Shown here piece after piece: positions 44,911-53,694 of a stretch of 64,000 bases of DNA. The notes beneath the pieces are model-generated. The model saw nothing but the letters and a program-made list of their open reading frames with translations. It was not told the origin of the DNA and made no database searches. The DNA comes from an uncultured Saprospiraceae bacterium. Its GTDB lineage: Bacteria; Bacteroidota; Bacteroidia; Chitinophagales; Saprospiraceae. The DNA lies in assembly GCA_937139495.1 (NCBI GenBank), contig CAKZQC010000020.1, forward strand, positions 46,559-110,558, in the 5' to 3' direction. The position numbers were made by a program, and so were the translations under genes. Numbering within the stretch: the first letter of the stretch is position 1; each line of letters starts with the position of its first letter.

Positions 44911-46356
44911 ATGAAAGCAAGTTATGCCTTGGCAGGTTTGTCCGCTCTTGGATATGGCTTGATTGCCTATGTGATTCCTAGAGAAAATTTTGAATTTTTT
45001 ATCAGTGTTTATGCTTTGCTTTTTGTGCTGTATGGCTATTGGGCACAGCAGCTCCATCAAGGCAAAATAGCATTCGATGCGTCCAAGTATCTATATTTGT
45101 CGATAGCCATCAAGGCAATGTTTTTGTTGGCGGTACCAGCACTTTCCGATGATTTTTTGCGATATATCTGGGACGGGCGTTTGCTAGCGAATGGACTAAA
45201 CCCTTATGCTTATTTGCCGACAGAGGTTGTCTCGCAGTCCTATTTAAATGAGTCGTTGTTGGAGTCGCTCAACTCGCCTCATTTCTACTCCGTTTATCCG
45301 CCTGTTATGCAGTTGATAGCAGCAGTAGGTGGTTTTTTGTTTGGCAATAATCTACTCGCACACCTTGTTGTTTTTCATTTGATTATCCTCCTATTTGAAT
45401 TGGGCATATATAAGGTATTAATTAGACTACTGCCCAAACTAGGGATTGCACCTAAGGTACTTTTTTTGTATGCTTTCAATCCATTGATTGTCATAGAATT
45501 GACGGGGAATTTGCATACAGAATACGCCATGATATTTTTTATGGTATTGGCGATAGACTACTTATTTGATAAGAAAAACCACTGGTCTGCCTTGGCGTTT
45601 GGGGGGGCGGTACTCGCCAAATTGATTCCTCTACTTTTGTTGCCTTTATTTTTTAGTTACTTACGCAGAACAGATTTGCCTTGGTGGCAAGGTAATAACT
45701 TCGCCGAAAAAATAAAGAGTATTCCCGTACAGTTGTGGCAAGTGTGGCAAAGAAGTATCGTATATGGAAGTATCGTAATGGCAACAACAATTATCGTTTA
45801 TTTGCCCTTTTTGGATATAGATTTATTGCTAAAAATTCAACGTTCTACTACGTTATATTTTGCTAGTTTTGAGTTCAACGCGAGTGTGTACTACTTTTTG
45901 CGATACGTGGTTATCAACGAATATTGGTGGATTTGGGAGTATCACGATAGCTTTAGAGATAAGGAATGGGTGGAAGATTTGTTGCGATTAGATTGGTATG
46001 CTTATTTGCGAAAGCTACTGCCAATAGTAGAAGTTTTTATTATTTTGAGCTTGTCCTTCTTTGGCAAATTTCAAGCAAATTTCAAGCTTTTTTTGATTAG
46101 AATACTGGTTTTGTACAGCTTGCATTTCTTGTTGGCGGCAGTCGTTCACCCTTGGTATATTGCTCCTTTGGTGTTGTTTTCTGTCTTAACCAATTATCGA
46201 TTTGTTATCGTTTGGAGTGCTCTAATAGCACTGACGTACAGTAGTTATCAAGGAGTTAAGTTCCAAGAAAATACTCTATTTATTGTGATAGAATATGTAT
46301 TAGTATTCGTATATTTGATAACAGAAATTGTTAAAAATAGAAAGTTTCAAAAATAA
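44911..46356 (+). CDS. GT-C-type polyprenol-dependent glycosyltransferase-like protein
   Basis: 481 aa, about ten to twelve membrane helices. LSDDFLRYIWDGRLLANGLNPYAYLP (~80) gives the acidic periplasmic loop motif with R and the Asp pair used by GT-C enzymes; FYSVYPPVMQ and LFLYAFNPLIVIELTGNLHTE follow, like DUF2029 / mannosyltransferase families. It would transfer sugars from a lipid carrier at the outer face of the inner membrane. The exact donor and acceptor are unknown. Confidence 0.78.
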   Translation: MKASYALAGLSALGYGLIAYVIPRENFEFFISVYALLFVLYGYWAQQLHQGKIAFDASKYLYLSIAIKAMFLLAVPALSDDFLRYIWDGRLLANGLNPYAYLPTEVVSQSYLNESLLESLNSPHFYSVYPPVMQLIAAVGGFLFGNNLLAHLVVFHLIILLFELGIYKVLIRLLPKLGIAPKVLFLYAFNPLIVIELTGNLHTEYAMIFFMVLAIDYLFDKKNHWSALAFGGAVLAKLIPLLLLPLFFSYLRRTDLPWWQGNNFAEKIKSIPVQLWQVWQRSIVYGSIVMATTIIVYLPFLDIDLLLKIQRSTTLYFASFEFNASVYYFLRYVVINEYWWIWEYHDSFRDKEWVEDLLRLDWYAYLRKLLPIVEVFIILSLSFFGKFQANFKLFLIRILVLYSLHFLLAAVVHPWYIAPLVLFSVLTNYRFVIVWSALIALTYSSYQGVKFQENTLFIVIEYVLVFVYLITEIVKNRKFQK

Positions 46357-46511
46357 ATGAAACTTAATGGAACGTTACCACGTAAAATCTGGTTATATTA
46401 ATATGATTTATTGAAAAGGTGTTCAATTTATTTTTTGCAATTATCTAAAATAAGTTGTATATTTATATACAAATAACCATTAATTACTCAATTTATTAAA
46501 ACTTAGATTTT

Positions 46512-46530
46512 TATTGACCGCTGGTCAATA
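46512..46530 (+). promoter_or_regulatory. Perfect TetR-type operator-like palindrome
   Basis: TATTGACC-GCT-GGTCAATA, 8-bp perfect arms, 46 bp before the LVIVD gene. It is followed by a T15 tract (46536-46550). The symmetric TTGACC...GGTCAA core resembles sites bound by TetR/AcrR regulators; no such gene is nearby. Confidence 0.55.
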
Positions 46531-46576
46531 CACAATTTTTTTTTTTTTTTGTGAAAAATCGTAAACTTAAACTACA

Positions 46577-47761
46577 ATGAAAAAGACATTTTTATTTGGA
46601 GCTGCTGTAGCCGCATCTGCTTTGGTATTTAGTTGTACTAGCGATGCTGATTCAGGCAATTCATTGACATACAAAACAACTGATGAACTCCGCAAAGATG
46701 GCATTGCATTACAAGATGCTCGTGCCTTGAAAAATCCCGGTAAAATCTATATCCAAAAAGATATGATTTTGATCAACGAAATGGGCAAAGGTATTCACTT
46801 GGTACACAATGCTAATCCAGCCAAGCCAGAGAATGTAGGTTTTGTTAATATTCCAGGTAACGTAGATGTAGCGATGAAAGGCGACATTATCTATGCAGAT
46901 AGCTACATGGATTTGGTAACGCTAAATAGCAAAACAGGAGAAGTAAAGCGCGTGAAAAATGCGTTTAAAATATTTGAAAAACAACGCAGAGAGCAAGAAA
47001 GAATGGCTTTCAATGGCGAAGGATTGGGTATGAAAGGTACGCAGTTCATGGCGGTATCTCAAGGCGGTAGCAATGGCGGTGGAAATCCTGTAGGTGCAGG
47101 TGGTTCTATGGCTCGTTTCACGATTGTAGAGAACAACCTATATGTATTGGACGGCAACACCATGTTTGTTTATGACATTACTGATGCATCCAACCCGAAA
47201 GAAATCAATTCTATTGCAATGGATTTTAATGTAGAAACTGTATTTCCACATGAAGGACAATTGTTTATTGGTGGAACAGAAGGAATGTATATTTATGACA
47301 ATACTGACCCAACTAACCCACGTTTCTTGAGTAAATTTGAGCATGCAGTAGCGTGTGATCCAGTAGTAGTAGAAGGTAACTATGCTTACGTAACACTACG
47401 CAGTGGAGGTCCTTGCGACCGTGCTATCAACCAATTGGATGTAGTTGATATTTCTGATATCAAAAACCCTACTTTGGTAAGCAATTCTCAAATGCACAAC
47501 CCACACGGTTTGAGCGTGAAAGGAAACACCATGTATTTATGTGATGGTAACCAAGGATTCAAAGTATTTGATATAGCTGACAAAAATGCTATTTTGGATA
47601 ACTTGAAATTCGCTGATAGAGACATCTTGAAAGCGTATGACGTAATCACTAATGAAGAGAACGGAACAGTAATCGTGGTAGGTAAAGAAGGTATCTTCCA
47701 GTATGATGCTATGGATCCTCAGAATTTACAGCAAATTAGTAAAATTACGATTGAGGCATAA
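46577..47761 (+). CDS. LVIVD-repeat lipoprotein
   Basis: 394 aa. Signal MKKTFLFGAAVAASALVFSC with lipobox. Repeats of a beta-propeller-like LVIVD type: VYDITDASNPKEINS, IYDNTDPTNPRFLSK, VVDISDIKNPTLVS, VFDIADKNA, the x-V-[VY]-D-[IN]-x-D-x-x-[NP] pattern. An internal Gly/Asn-rich stretch (SQGGSNGGGNPVGAGGS) is at about 155-170. Probably an outer-membrane-anchored propeller; function unknown. A strong terminator follows. Confidence 0.88.
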   Translation: MKKTFLFGAAVAASALVFSCTSDADSGNSLTYKTTDELRKDGIALQDARALKNPGKIYIQKDMILINEMGKGIHLVHNANPAKPENVGFVNIPGNVDVAMKGDIIYADSYMDLVTLNSKTGEVKRVKNAFKIFEKQRREQERMAFNGEGLGMKGTQFMAVSQGGSNGGGNPVGAGGSMARFTIVENNLYVLDGNTMFVYDITDASNPKEINSIAMDFNVETVFPHEGQLFIGGTEGMYIYDNTDPTNPRFLSKFEHAVACDPVVVEGNYAYVTLRSGGPCDRAINQLDVVDISDIKNPTLVSNSQMHNPHGLSVKGNTMYLCDGNQGFKVFDIADKNAILDNLKFADRDILKAYDVITNEENGTVIVVGKEGIFQYDAMDPQNLQQISKITIEA

Positions 47762-47787
47762 GCCCCAATTTGTATAGATAGAATTCA

Positions 47788-47824
47788 AAAGGTCTTGAAG
47801 TAATTTACTTCAAGACCTTTTTTT
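47788..47824 (+). terminator. Terminator of the LVIVD gene
   Basis: Stem AAAGGTCTTGAAGTAA / TTACTTCAAGACCTTT (loop 1-2 nt) plus T-run. Confidence 0.88.
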
Positions 47825-47890
47825 ATGGAGCACTTTAGTTGTATTTTACTCTATATCCAGAATAAAGAAAATGTTATGGAATTACCTCTA

Positions 47891-47973
47891 TTAGACCTGA
47901 TTGCGAATTACTTCGCATGGCGAAGAAAAGATCTCTTCACCTTTATACAATCCAATTCGTAATAAGGTTTATT
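47891..47973. mobile_element. Diverged 83-bp copy of the MITE-like element
   Basis: Left arm ATTGCGAATTACTTCGCATG and right arm with AATTCGTAATAAGGTTTA match the element at 22091-22319; the GGCxAAGAAAAxATCT block of its left arm is conserved. The two arms pair with each other imperfectly over about 40 bp. Confidence 0.5.
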
Positions 47974-48022
47974 GTAGCATATTTTAAAATTACTTGATCC
48001 AAGTTATTAACAATAGCATATT

Positions 48023-51000
48023 ATGAAAATTAAAGTTTTACTTTTTATTGCTTTTCTATTGACCACTACCTCATTAGTACAGGCACAAAGCGAACAGTAT
48101 CTTTCCCTAAATAAAGAGTGTAAGGAGTTGATAAAAAAGAGAAGATATAAAGACGCTTATCAAATAGCTCAAAAAATGTTGCCATTGGTAACAACAGAAC
48201 CCGATACCATACAAGCTACTATATGGGAGAATATATCAAAATTGGAAAATTGGATTGGTGACCAAAAGACTGCTGAGAAAGCGGCACTCAAGTCAATTGA
48301 ATTATGGGAGCAAGTTCCAGCTAGACAACAAGTGATTAGGGCGCATCTCACTAACGTATATTTAAAAGGACAAAAATACGACTTAGCAAGAAAAAACCAA
48401 TTGGACTTATTAGCAGGTATAGCTAGAGAGGAAGGTGAAATATCTGACAAATATCAACGTGCTTTTCTCAAACTGGGAATAGTGTACGAAAAAGAGTTGG
48501 AGCATTCGGAGGCAGAAAAAATTTACCAAAAGGTGCTGAAATATTGTGAAAAAAATAAATCGAGTATTGATTTATATCAATTTGCACTCTATAGCACTGG
48601 AGCAATGTATTTCAATACAGGTGATATTGATTTGGCACTGCCTTACTTTGAGGACTTAGCGATTTTTGCCAAGACCAACCATGGTGAGGAGGATATAAAA
48701 TATGCTAAGGCATTGCTAGGTTTGGCAGCCGTGGAGCAGGCACAAGGTAGATTGGAAGAAATGGAAGCACACTCGCTCAAAGCGCTGCATATTATAGAGA
48801 AGTCGTATGGGAAGGGACACCCTTATGCGACAAGTGTACTCTACAATTTAGTGCTTATCTACAGGAGTGGTCGTTATAAAAATCATGATAAGGCAGAAGC
48901 TATTTATGAACAAATTCTGCAGATTAGAGAAAAAGACAGAGGAAAAAATAATGAGGATTATGCTGCTGCCGCCATGTCATTTGGTTCATTTTATTTAGAT
49001 AACAAAAAAGACTACAAATTAGCTGAAAGGTACTTGCTAGAAGCAGATGGTATTTGGCGAAAAACAGTTGGTATTAAACATTTTTCGTTTGCTAAAAACT
49101 TGGCATACTTGGCTAGTTTATATCACCAAAAAGGATTAGACGAAAAAGCATTGCAAGCTTTTTTTCAAGCAAAAAAAATCTGGGAAGACATAGATAAAAC
49201 ACAACACGCAGAATATGGTAATATTTTATCTAAATTAGTTGATTTTTATATAGAAAAAGCGGCTTACAAAAAGGCTAAAGAGTATAGTTATAGCTTGATT
49301 AATGCACAAGTAGTAGATACAAGCTATCAAGCTGATGAAAATAACCTAAAAGGACTAGTTGACCAGAAATTATATGTCACGAATCAAGTGTTAACAGGAT
49401 TGAAGCTAGTCCATGAGATTCATTTGTTAGAATATGACTTAGATTCTAATAAAAAACACTTAGAGTTAGCATTTGAAGCAACACAAATAGGGTTAGAAAT
49501 TAGTAATAATATGCGCAAAGAGTTTACTAGCGAGAAAGATAAATTAAATAACTTATCTGTTGTCGCTGTTTTTGCAAGCTTGGCGATAGAAGCAGGAATG
49601 CAACTAGATGAACAAGTATATTTTCCATTACTCTTTGGATATGCAGAACAGAACAAATCTATCTTATTGTTAGATGCACTCAAAGGAGATGATGTCCGAC
49701 AAATTGGTAGGTTGCCAGATAGTTTGAGTCAGGAAGAACTGAGATTGCAAAAAGAAAAAGCAACAATAGAGAAAGCGATAGCAGAACAGCCCAAAGGAGT
49801 AATTTCGCAATCTATTGTAGAGAAAAGAATTGCCATTAGTACCGCCATTCAAAAATTCCAGAAGAATATTGAGATTAATTACCCTGATTATTACGAACTC
49901 AAATACGAAAATAAGATTGCTACTATAACAAACGTACAGCAGAGTATGGAGCAAAACACGTGCTTGCTAGAATATTTTGTAGTGGATAGTATGGTTTATT
50001 TATTTGCAGTTGATCGAGAAAATAGAAAATTGTTCAAGATAGAAGTAACTGCTGGGCAACTCAAAAGAAAAATAAAAGAATTACGCCAGAGTTTGTCAAA
50101 TTATAACGAGGTGATAAAAAATTCAAAAAATAACTTTCGAGAATACACAACCACTGCTCAATGGTTTTATGAAAAAATGGTTGCTCCAGCACTTGTCAAT
50201 AAAGCTGCTATTAAGCGTCTTGTTATTATCACTGATGGAGAGCTTGGGCATTTGCCTTTTGAGGTATTCTTGACAGAACCCACGATAAAACAACGGGTAG
50301 AATATAAAGACTTGCCTTACTTAATGAACCAATACACTATCAGTTATCATTATTCAGCTACACTGTATAGTAGTGATAGAAATAAATCCAGTAGTAATAA
50401 CAATCATCAAGTATTGGCTTATGCAGCTACTTATGATCAATCGGATATAGATAGTACGATGCAGCGCAAAGCACGTATCAATACTATTCGTCAGCACTTG
50501 AAGGCTATACCTGCCGTCAAGAAAGAAGTTAACGCTCTAGCTGCATTTTTACAAGGGGAGTTTTATGTAGGAGCAGCAGCCAATGAGGGGAGTTTTAAGG
50601 AGCAGGCTGGTAATTATGGCATTATACATTTGGCGATGCATGGTATTCTCAATAAAGAAAAACCCTTGTTATCCAGTTTAGCGTTCACCGAAAACTACGA
50701 TACCTTACAAGATAATTTTTTGGAAGCGGATGAAATTGCACAATTAGATCTGAATGCCGACTTGGTTGTTTTGAGTGCTTGCGAAACAGGTTACGGGAAG
50801 TTTGAACAAGGAGAGGGGGTAGTTTCTTTAGCTCGCTCGTTTATGTATGCAGGCGTGCCTTCTTTGGTTGTTAGTTTGTGGCAAGTCAATGATAATTCTA
50901 CATCTGTAATTATGCAACACTTTTATCAGAACTTAAGTGAAGGACAGCCTAAAGATGAAGCATTGCGACAAGCCAAAAAATATTATATAGAGCATGCAGA

Positions 51001-51172
51001 AGGAATAGCGACACACCCTGCTTATTGGGCAGCCTTCATACAGTTGGGCAATAGAAGTCCAGTAGTTTTGCAAACCAAAAGTTCTTGGACTTGGTTTTAC
51101 TTCTTGGGAGGGGGATTATTCCTAGCAATAGGAGGACTATTCTTGTTTAGAAAAAGGCAAAAGGAAAAATAA
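48023..51172 (+). CDS. Exported TPR-CHAT protein with C-terminal membrane anchor
   Basis: 1049 aa. Signal peptide (MKIKVLLFIAFLLTTTSLVQAQ), about ten TPRs between ~60 and 430 (YLNKECKELIKKRRY, DKAEAIYEQILQI, DEKALQAFFQAKKIWE), a coil, and a CHAT domain (~700-1010) of the caspase clan: HLAMHG (catalytic His873) and LVVLSACETGYG (catalytic Cys920), then GVVSLARSFMYAGVPSLVVSLWQVND. One helix near 1020-1042 (TWFYFLGGGLFLAIGGLFLF) with a basic tail RKRQKEK anchors it with most of the protein outside the cytoplasm. CHAT proteins are proteases in several conflict systems. The exported form is common in this phylum; its target is unknown. Confidence 0.88.
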   Translation: MKIKVLLFIAFLLTTTSLVQAQSEQYLSLNKECKELIKKRRYKDAYQIAQKMLPLVTTEPDTIQATIWENISKLENWIGDQKTAEKAALKSIELWEQVPARQQVIRAHLTNVYLKGQKYDLARKNQLDLLAGIAREEGEISDKYQRAFLKLGIVYEKELEHSEAEKIYQKVLKYCEKNKSSIDLYQFALYSTGAMYFNTGDIDLALPYFEDLAIFAKTNHGEEDIKYAKALLGLAAVEQAQGRLEEMEAHSLKALHIIEKSYGKGHPYATSVLYNLVLIYRSGRYKNHDKAEAIYEQILQIREKDRGKNNEDYAAAAMSFGSFYLDNKKDYKLAERYLLEADGIWRKTVGIKHFSFAKNLAYLASLYHQKGLDEKALQAFFQAKKIWEDIDKTQHAEYGNILSKLVDFYIEKAAYKKAKEYSYSLINAQVVDTSYQADENNLKGLVDQKLYVTNQVLTGLKLVHEIHLLEYDLDSNKKHLELAFEATQIGLEISNNMRKEFTSEKDKLNNLSVVAVFASLAIEAGMQLDEQVYFPLLFGYAEQNKSILLLDALKGDDVRQIGRLPDSLSQEELRLQKEKATIEKAIAEQPKGVISQSIVEKRIAISTAIQKFQKNIEINYPDYYELKYENKIATITNVQQSMEQNTCLLEYFVVDSMVYLFAVDRENRKLFKIEVTAGQLKRKIKELRQSLSNYNEVIKNSKNNFREYTTTAQWFYEKMVAPALVNKAAIKRLVIITDGELGHLPFEVFLTEPTIKQRVEYKDLPYLMNQYTISYHYSATLYSSDRNKSSSNNNHQVLAYAATYDQSDIDSTMQRKARINTIRQHLKAIPAVKKEVNALAAFLQGEFYVGAAANEGSFKEQAGNYGIIHLAMHGILNKEKPLLSSLAFTENYDTLQDNFLEADEIAQLDLNADLVVLSACETGYGKFEQGEGVVSLARSFMYAGVPSLVVSLWQVNDNSTSVIMQHFYQNLSEGQPKDEALRQAKKYYIEHAEGIATHPAYWAAFIQLGNRSPVVLQTKSSWTWFYFLGGGLFLAIGGLFLFRKRQKEK

Positions 51173-51194
51173 TTCATCTTTTTTTGAGAAAAGC

Positions 51195-51225
51195 TTGCGC
51201 AGTTCAAAAACTCGCCTTATATTTA
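51195..51225 (+). promoter_or_regulatory. Promoter of the SRP RNA gene
   Basis: TTG at 51195-51197, 20 bp spacer, then TATATTTA (51218-51225; 7 of 8 with TAnnTTTG). Start of transcript predicted near 51232. Confidence 0.5.
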
Positions 51226-51231
51226 CACTTG

Positions 51232-51328
51232 AGTTGGAGATGCAGGGTAAGCTCCTACTGAATTCCCCCAGATGTTAACGCAAGCAAGGGTAGGTAGTCG
51301 TAGCAACTCGTGTGTCTCTGCTCATTTT
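51232..51328 (+). ncRNA. ffs: Signal recognition particle RNA (small bacterial type)
   Basis: The core CTGAATTCCCCCAGATGTTA, then ACGCAAGCAAGGGTAGGTAG, is the SRP domain IV helix: the symmetric loop CAGA / AGCA, the asymmetric loop GAAUU, and a tip stem UGU / GCA closed by a UAAC tetraloop (URRC class). E. coli has CAGG-UCC-GGAA-GGA-AGCA with the same lengths. Bounded by a promoter and followed at once by a strong terminator. About 97 nt, usual for Bacteroidota. It binds Ffh and targets membrane proteins. Confidence 0.8.
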
Positions 51329-51378
51329 AAGCAGGCGAATTAGGAAATTATATTTCTTAATTCGCCTGCTTTTTTTTT
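51329..51378 (+). terminator. Terminator of the SRP RNA gene
   Basis: Stem AAGCAGGCGAATTA / TAATTCGCCTGCTT with a 16-nt loop, followed by T7. Confidence 0.85.
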
Positions 51379-51443
51379 GGCATTTCATTTGTATTAAACG
51401 CATCATCAAACATCAAAAAACTTTTACACAAAAACATAAAACC

Positions 51444-52100
51444 ATGAAAGCGTATTTTAATATTGTTCTGTTTCTGTTTATTGCTTTTGCTGCTACAGCA
51501 CAGCAACCCAAGAAATTTGAAGAAAAATCAGATCCCGAAGCCAAAAAAATACTAAAAAAACTGGCAGACAGCTACGACACCAAAGGGGGGATCTACATTG
51601 AGTACAAACTCACGATGGAGTTTGGTAAACAAAAAGAGGTGCAGAGTGGTAATATTTATCAGCAAGGTGATAAATATTACATTGATAATAATGGCAACCT
51701 AATTATTTGCGATGGTAAATCGGTCTGGATGTACAATAAGAAACAAAATGAAGTGCAAATTAATGACTTTGATCCAGATGGAGAAGAAATATTATCACCT
51801 GCCAAAATTCTAAATATCCACGAAGCTGACGATGAATATTTTTATGCCATAACAGGCGAAGACAGCAAAGGCTACAAAATTGAGTTCAAACCCTTAGATG
51901 AAGAATCGGAGATTATGAAAATCAGAATCGAAGTGGATAAGGCACAACAAAAACTAAAATCAGCTAAAGTGTTTAGTGATGATGGTAGCCGTTATACTTT
52001 TGAGGTAGAAACAATGAAAAATCAAAAAGCGAGCAGTAGTAAATTCAAATTTGATAAAGCACAATATCCAGGGGTAACGGTTATTGACCTTAGAGAATAA
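51444..52100 (+). CDS. lolA: LolA-like outer-membrane lipoprotein carrier protein
   Basis: 218 aa from ATG 51444 (signal MKAYFNIVLFLFIAFAATAQ; the frame reaches back to 51312 across the SRP terminator and is not real). Mature protein is the half-barrel LolA fold: ILKKLADSYDTKGGIYIEYKLTM, SGNIYQQGDKYYIDNNGNLIICDGKSVWMYNKKQNEVQI, and GYKIEFKPLDE. Periplasmic chaperone carrying lipoproteins to the outer membrane. Single gene between two terminators. Confidence 0.85.
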   Translation: MKAYFNIVLFLFIAFAATAQQPKKFEEKSDPEAKKILKKLADSYDTKGGIYIEYKLTMEFGKQKEVQSGNIYQQGDKYYIDNNGNLIICDGKSVWMYNKKQNEVQINDFDPDGEEILSPAKILNIHEADDEYFYAITGEDSKGYKIEFKPLDEESEIMKIRIEVDKAQQKLKSAKVFSDDGSRYTFEVETMKNQKASSSKFKFDKAQYPGVTVIDLRE

Positions 52101-52139
52101 ACAGATTCTAAAAAAAATATTTGTCCTAGACAAAAAATA

Positions 52140-52172
52140 AAGCGATTGATAACTTAGTGTTATCAATCGCTT
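52140..52172. terminator. Bidirectional terminator
   Basis: Stem AAGCGATTGATAAC / GTTATCAATCGCTT with loop TTAGT, between the convergent lolA and ferredoxin genes. Confidence 0.82.
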
Positions 52173-52209
52173 CTTTATGTACGCTATGGTATAGCGAATT
52201 TAGAATTTG

Positions 52210-52557
52210 TTACAAGTGCATTAAGCTCTTCTTTTGCAACAATTGTTCTTCTGTTTCTACATTATCTTCGTCAGGGACACAACAATCGACAGGACAAACG
52301 GCGGCACATTGTGGCTCTTCATGAAAGCCTACACATTCTGTACATTTGTCGGTCACGATAAAATAAAAATCATCTTCCACTGGAGGGCGCATTTTATCGG
52401 CTTCCTTCGTCGTGCCATCTTTCCATTCGAAGCTACCTAATAGCCCTGTTCCGTCAGCATAAGCCCACTCTACGCCGCCATCATAAATGGCATTGTTAGG
52501 ACATTCAGGTTCGCAAGCACCACAGTTAATACACTCGTCTGTTATTTTGATAGCCAT
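52210..52557 (-). CDS. 4Fe-4S dicluster ferredoxin with inter-cluster insertion
   Basis: 115 aa. First cluster motif C9-x2-C12-x2-C15-x3-C19-P (CINCGACEPECP) and second CxxC...C-x3-C (KCTECVGFHEEPQCAAVCP). About 50 residues separate the motifs, with an acidic/aromatic insert. This is the two-[4Fe-4S] Fdx type (Allochromatium-like) and donates electrons in the cytoplasm. It ends in a short basic tail. Confidence 0.88.
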   Translation of the reverse strand: MAIKITDECINCGACEPECPNNAIYDGGVEWAYADGTGLLGSFEWKDGTTKEADKMRPPVEDDFYFIVTDKCTECVGFHEEPQCAAVCPVDCCVPDEDNVETEEQLLQKKSLMHL

Positions 52558-52637
52558 AATCTATTCGTATTTTTTTTGAATTGCAAAAATAAACAATCTA
52601 TTGCAGAGTTTAGAGAAAAAGCGACTAAAATACAGCA

Positions 52638-52660
52638 GCTTATTCGTAATAACCTCTAAT
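52638..52660. repeat. Solo end of the MITE-like element
   Basis: GCTTATTCGTAATAACCTCTA matches the right terminal inverted repeat of the element at 22091-22319 (TTCGTAATAACCTCTA identical). Confidence 0.5.
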
Positions 52661-52696
52661 ACTATTCATAGAACAAGGATTGTTCCCAACAGTTTA

Positions 52697-53692
52697 TTAT
52701 AAATTGCCAGCGTCGATAACCTCTGCTACATTTAAGTCCAGCATACACTTAAAATGTCCCTTGGGACAGGCTTTTTTGCCATATTTATGACAAGGGCGGC
52801 ACTTCAGGGAAGTATTTTCGATGACAACAGGTGTAGGGGCGGTAGCGGGCAAATAAGGAAAAACACCTAAGTTAGGTGTCGTACTTCCCCAGACGGAAAT
52901 TACTTTTTTTTGGAGAGCTGCGGCAATGTGCATCATGCCCGTATCAGGAGCGATAACTAGATTACTTTGGTCAATAATAGCTGCAGATTGATGCAAATTG
53001 AGTTTGCCACACAAGTTGATCACATTTAGATTAGTGGTGTCATTTTTTACGGCTTCGCCTAGCTTTATTTCTGATTTCCCACCAATCAATACTACTGTTT
53101 GGGTGGTTTGATTACAAATTTCTGCCAACTTATGTACAGGGATTCGCTTCGTGAAATGTGCCGCCCCAACCACCAAGCAAATATATTGTTGAGTGACTAG
53201 TTGTTTATCTGCTTCTTGACAGGGTAGGTACTCGCTAGGCGGAATAAAATGATCCAATCCTAGACCATCGTTTTTGATGTCAAAAAAACATTGGGCAGCA
53301 GCCATATAACGATCTACAATATGCAAATCAGGCATTTTATTGATATGAAATTGCGTCAGCAGGAATTTTTGCCAAGTCAACTTGTCAAACACCGCAGCAG
53401 GTGCTTTGAGGTGACGTCGAATAGAAGCCGAACGCCAATTTTTGTGCAAATCCAATACATAATCATAGGTTTCTTTTTGGAGCTGCGGAATAGTTGCTTT
53501 GAGTGCTGCTTTTTGGCTAGTATCCACCCCAATCACTTTGGAAATATAAGGATTGGCAACTAAAAGTGTCGCAAAAGACTGCTTGGTGATGTAATGTATT
53601 TCTGCTCCTGTTTGCTGCTGTAAGCAGCGCACAACAGGCGTTGTTAATATAATATCACCAATAGAACTAAACCGTATAATTAGGATTTTCAT
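52697..53692 (-). CDS. Glycosyltransferase family 9 (heptosyltransferase-like)
   Basis: 331 aa. MKILIIRFSSIGDIILTTPVVRCL is the GT9 N terminus, YDYVLDLHKNWRS, FTKRIPVHKLAEIC and LCGKLNLHQSAAIIDQSNLVIAPDTGMMHIAAALQKKVISVWGST match the nucleotide-binding C half, followed by a Cys-rich end (LKCRPCHKYGKKACPKG). GT9 enzymes add heptose to LPS inner core in the cytoplasm. The next gene upstream ends 2 bp before its start, so they are one transcript. Confidence 0.9.
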   Translation of the reverse strand: MKILIIRFSSIGDIILTTPVVRCLQQQTGAEIHYITKQSFATLLVANPYISKVIGVDTSQKAALKATIPQLQKETYDYVLDLHKNWRSASIRRHLKAPAAVFDKLTWQKFLLTQFHINKMPDLHIVDRYMAAAQCFFDIKNDGLGLDHFIPPSEYLPCQEADKQLVTQQYICLVVGAAHFTKRIPVHKLAEICNQTTQTVVLIGGKSEIKLGEAVKNDTTNLNVINLCGKLNLHQSAAIIDQSNLVIAPDTGMMHIAAALQKKVISVWGSTTPNLGVFPYLPATAPTPVVIENTSLKCRPCHKYGKKACPKGHFKCMLDLNVAEVIDAGNL

Positions 53693-53694
53693 AG

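Noticed and set aside
46536..46550. T-run as terminator of the GT-C gene
   Set aside because: There is no stable stem just before the T-run; the palindrome at 46512-46530 has only 8-bp arms and is separated by 5 bp, and lies 155 bp after the stop codon.
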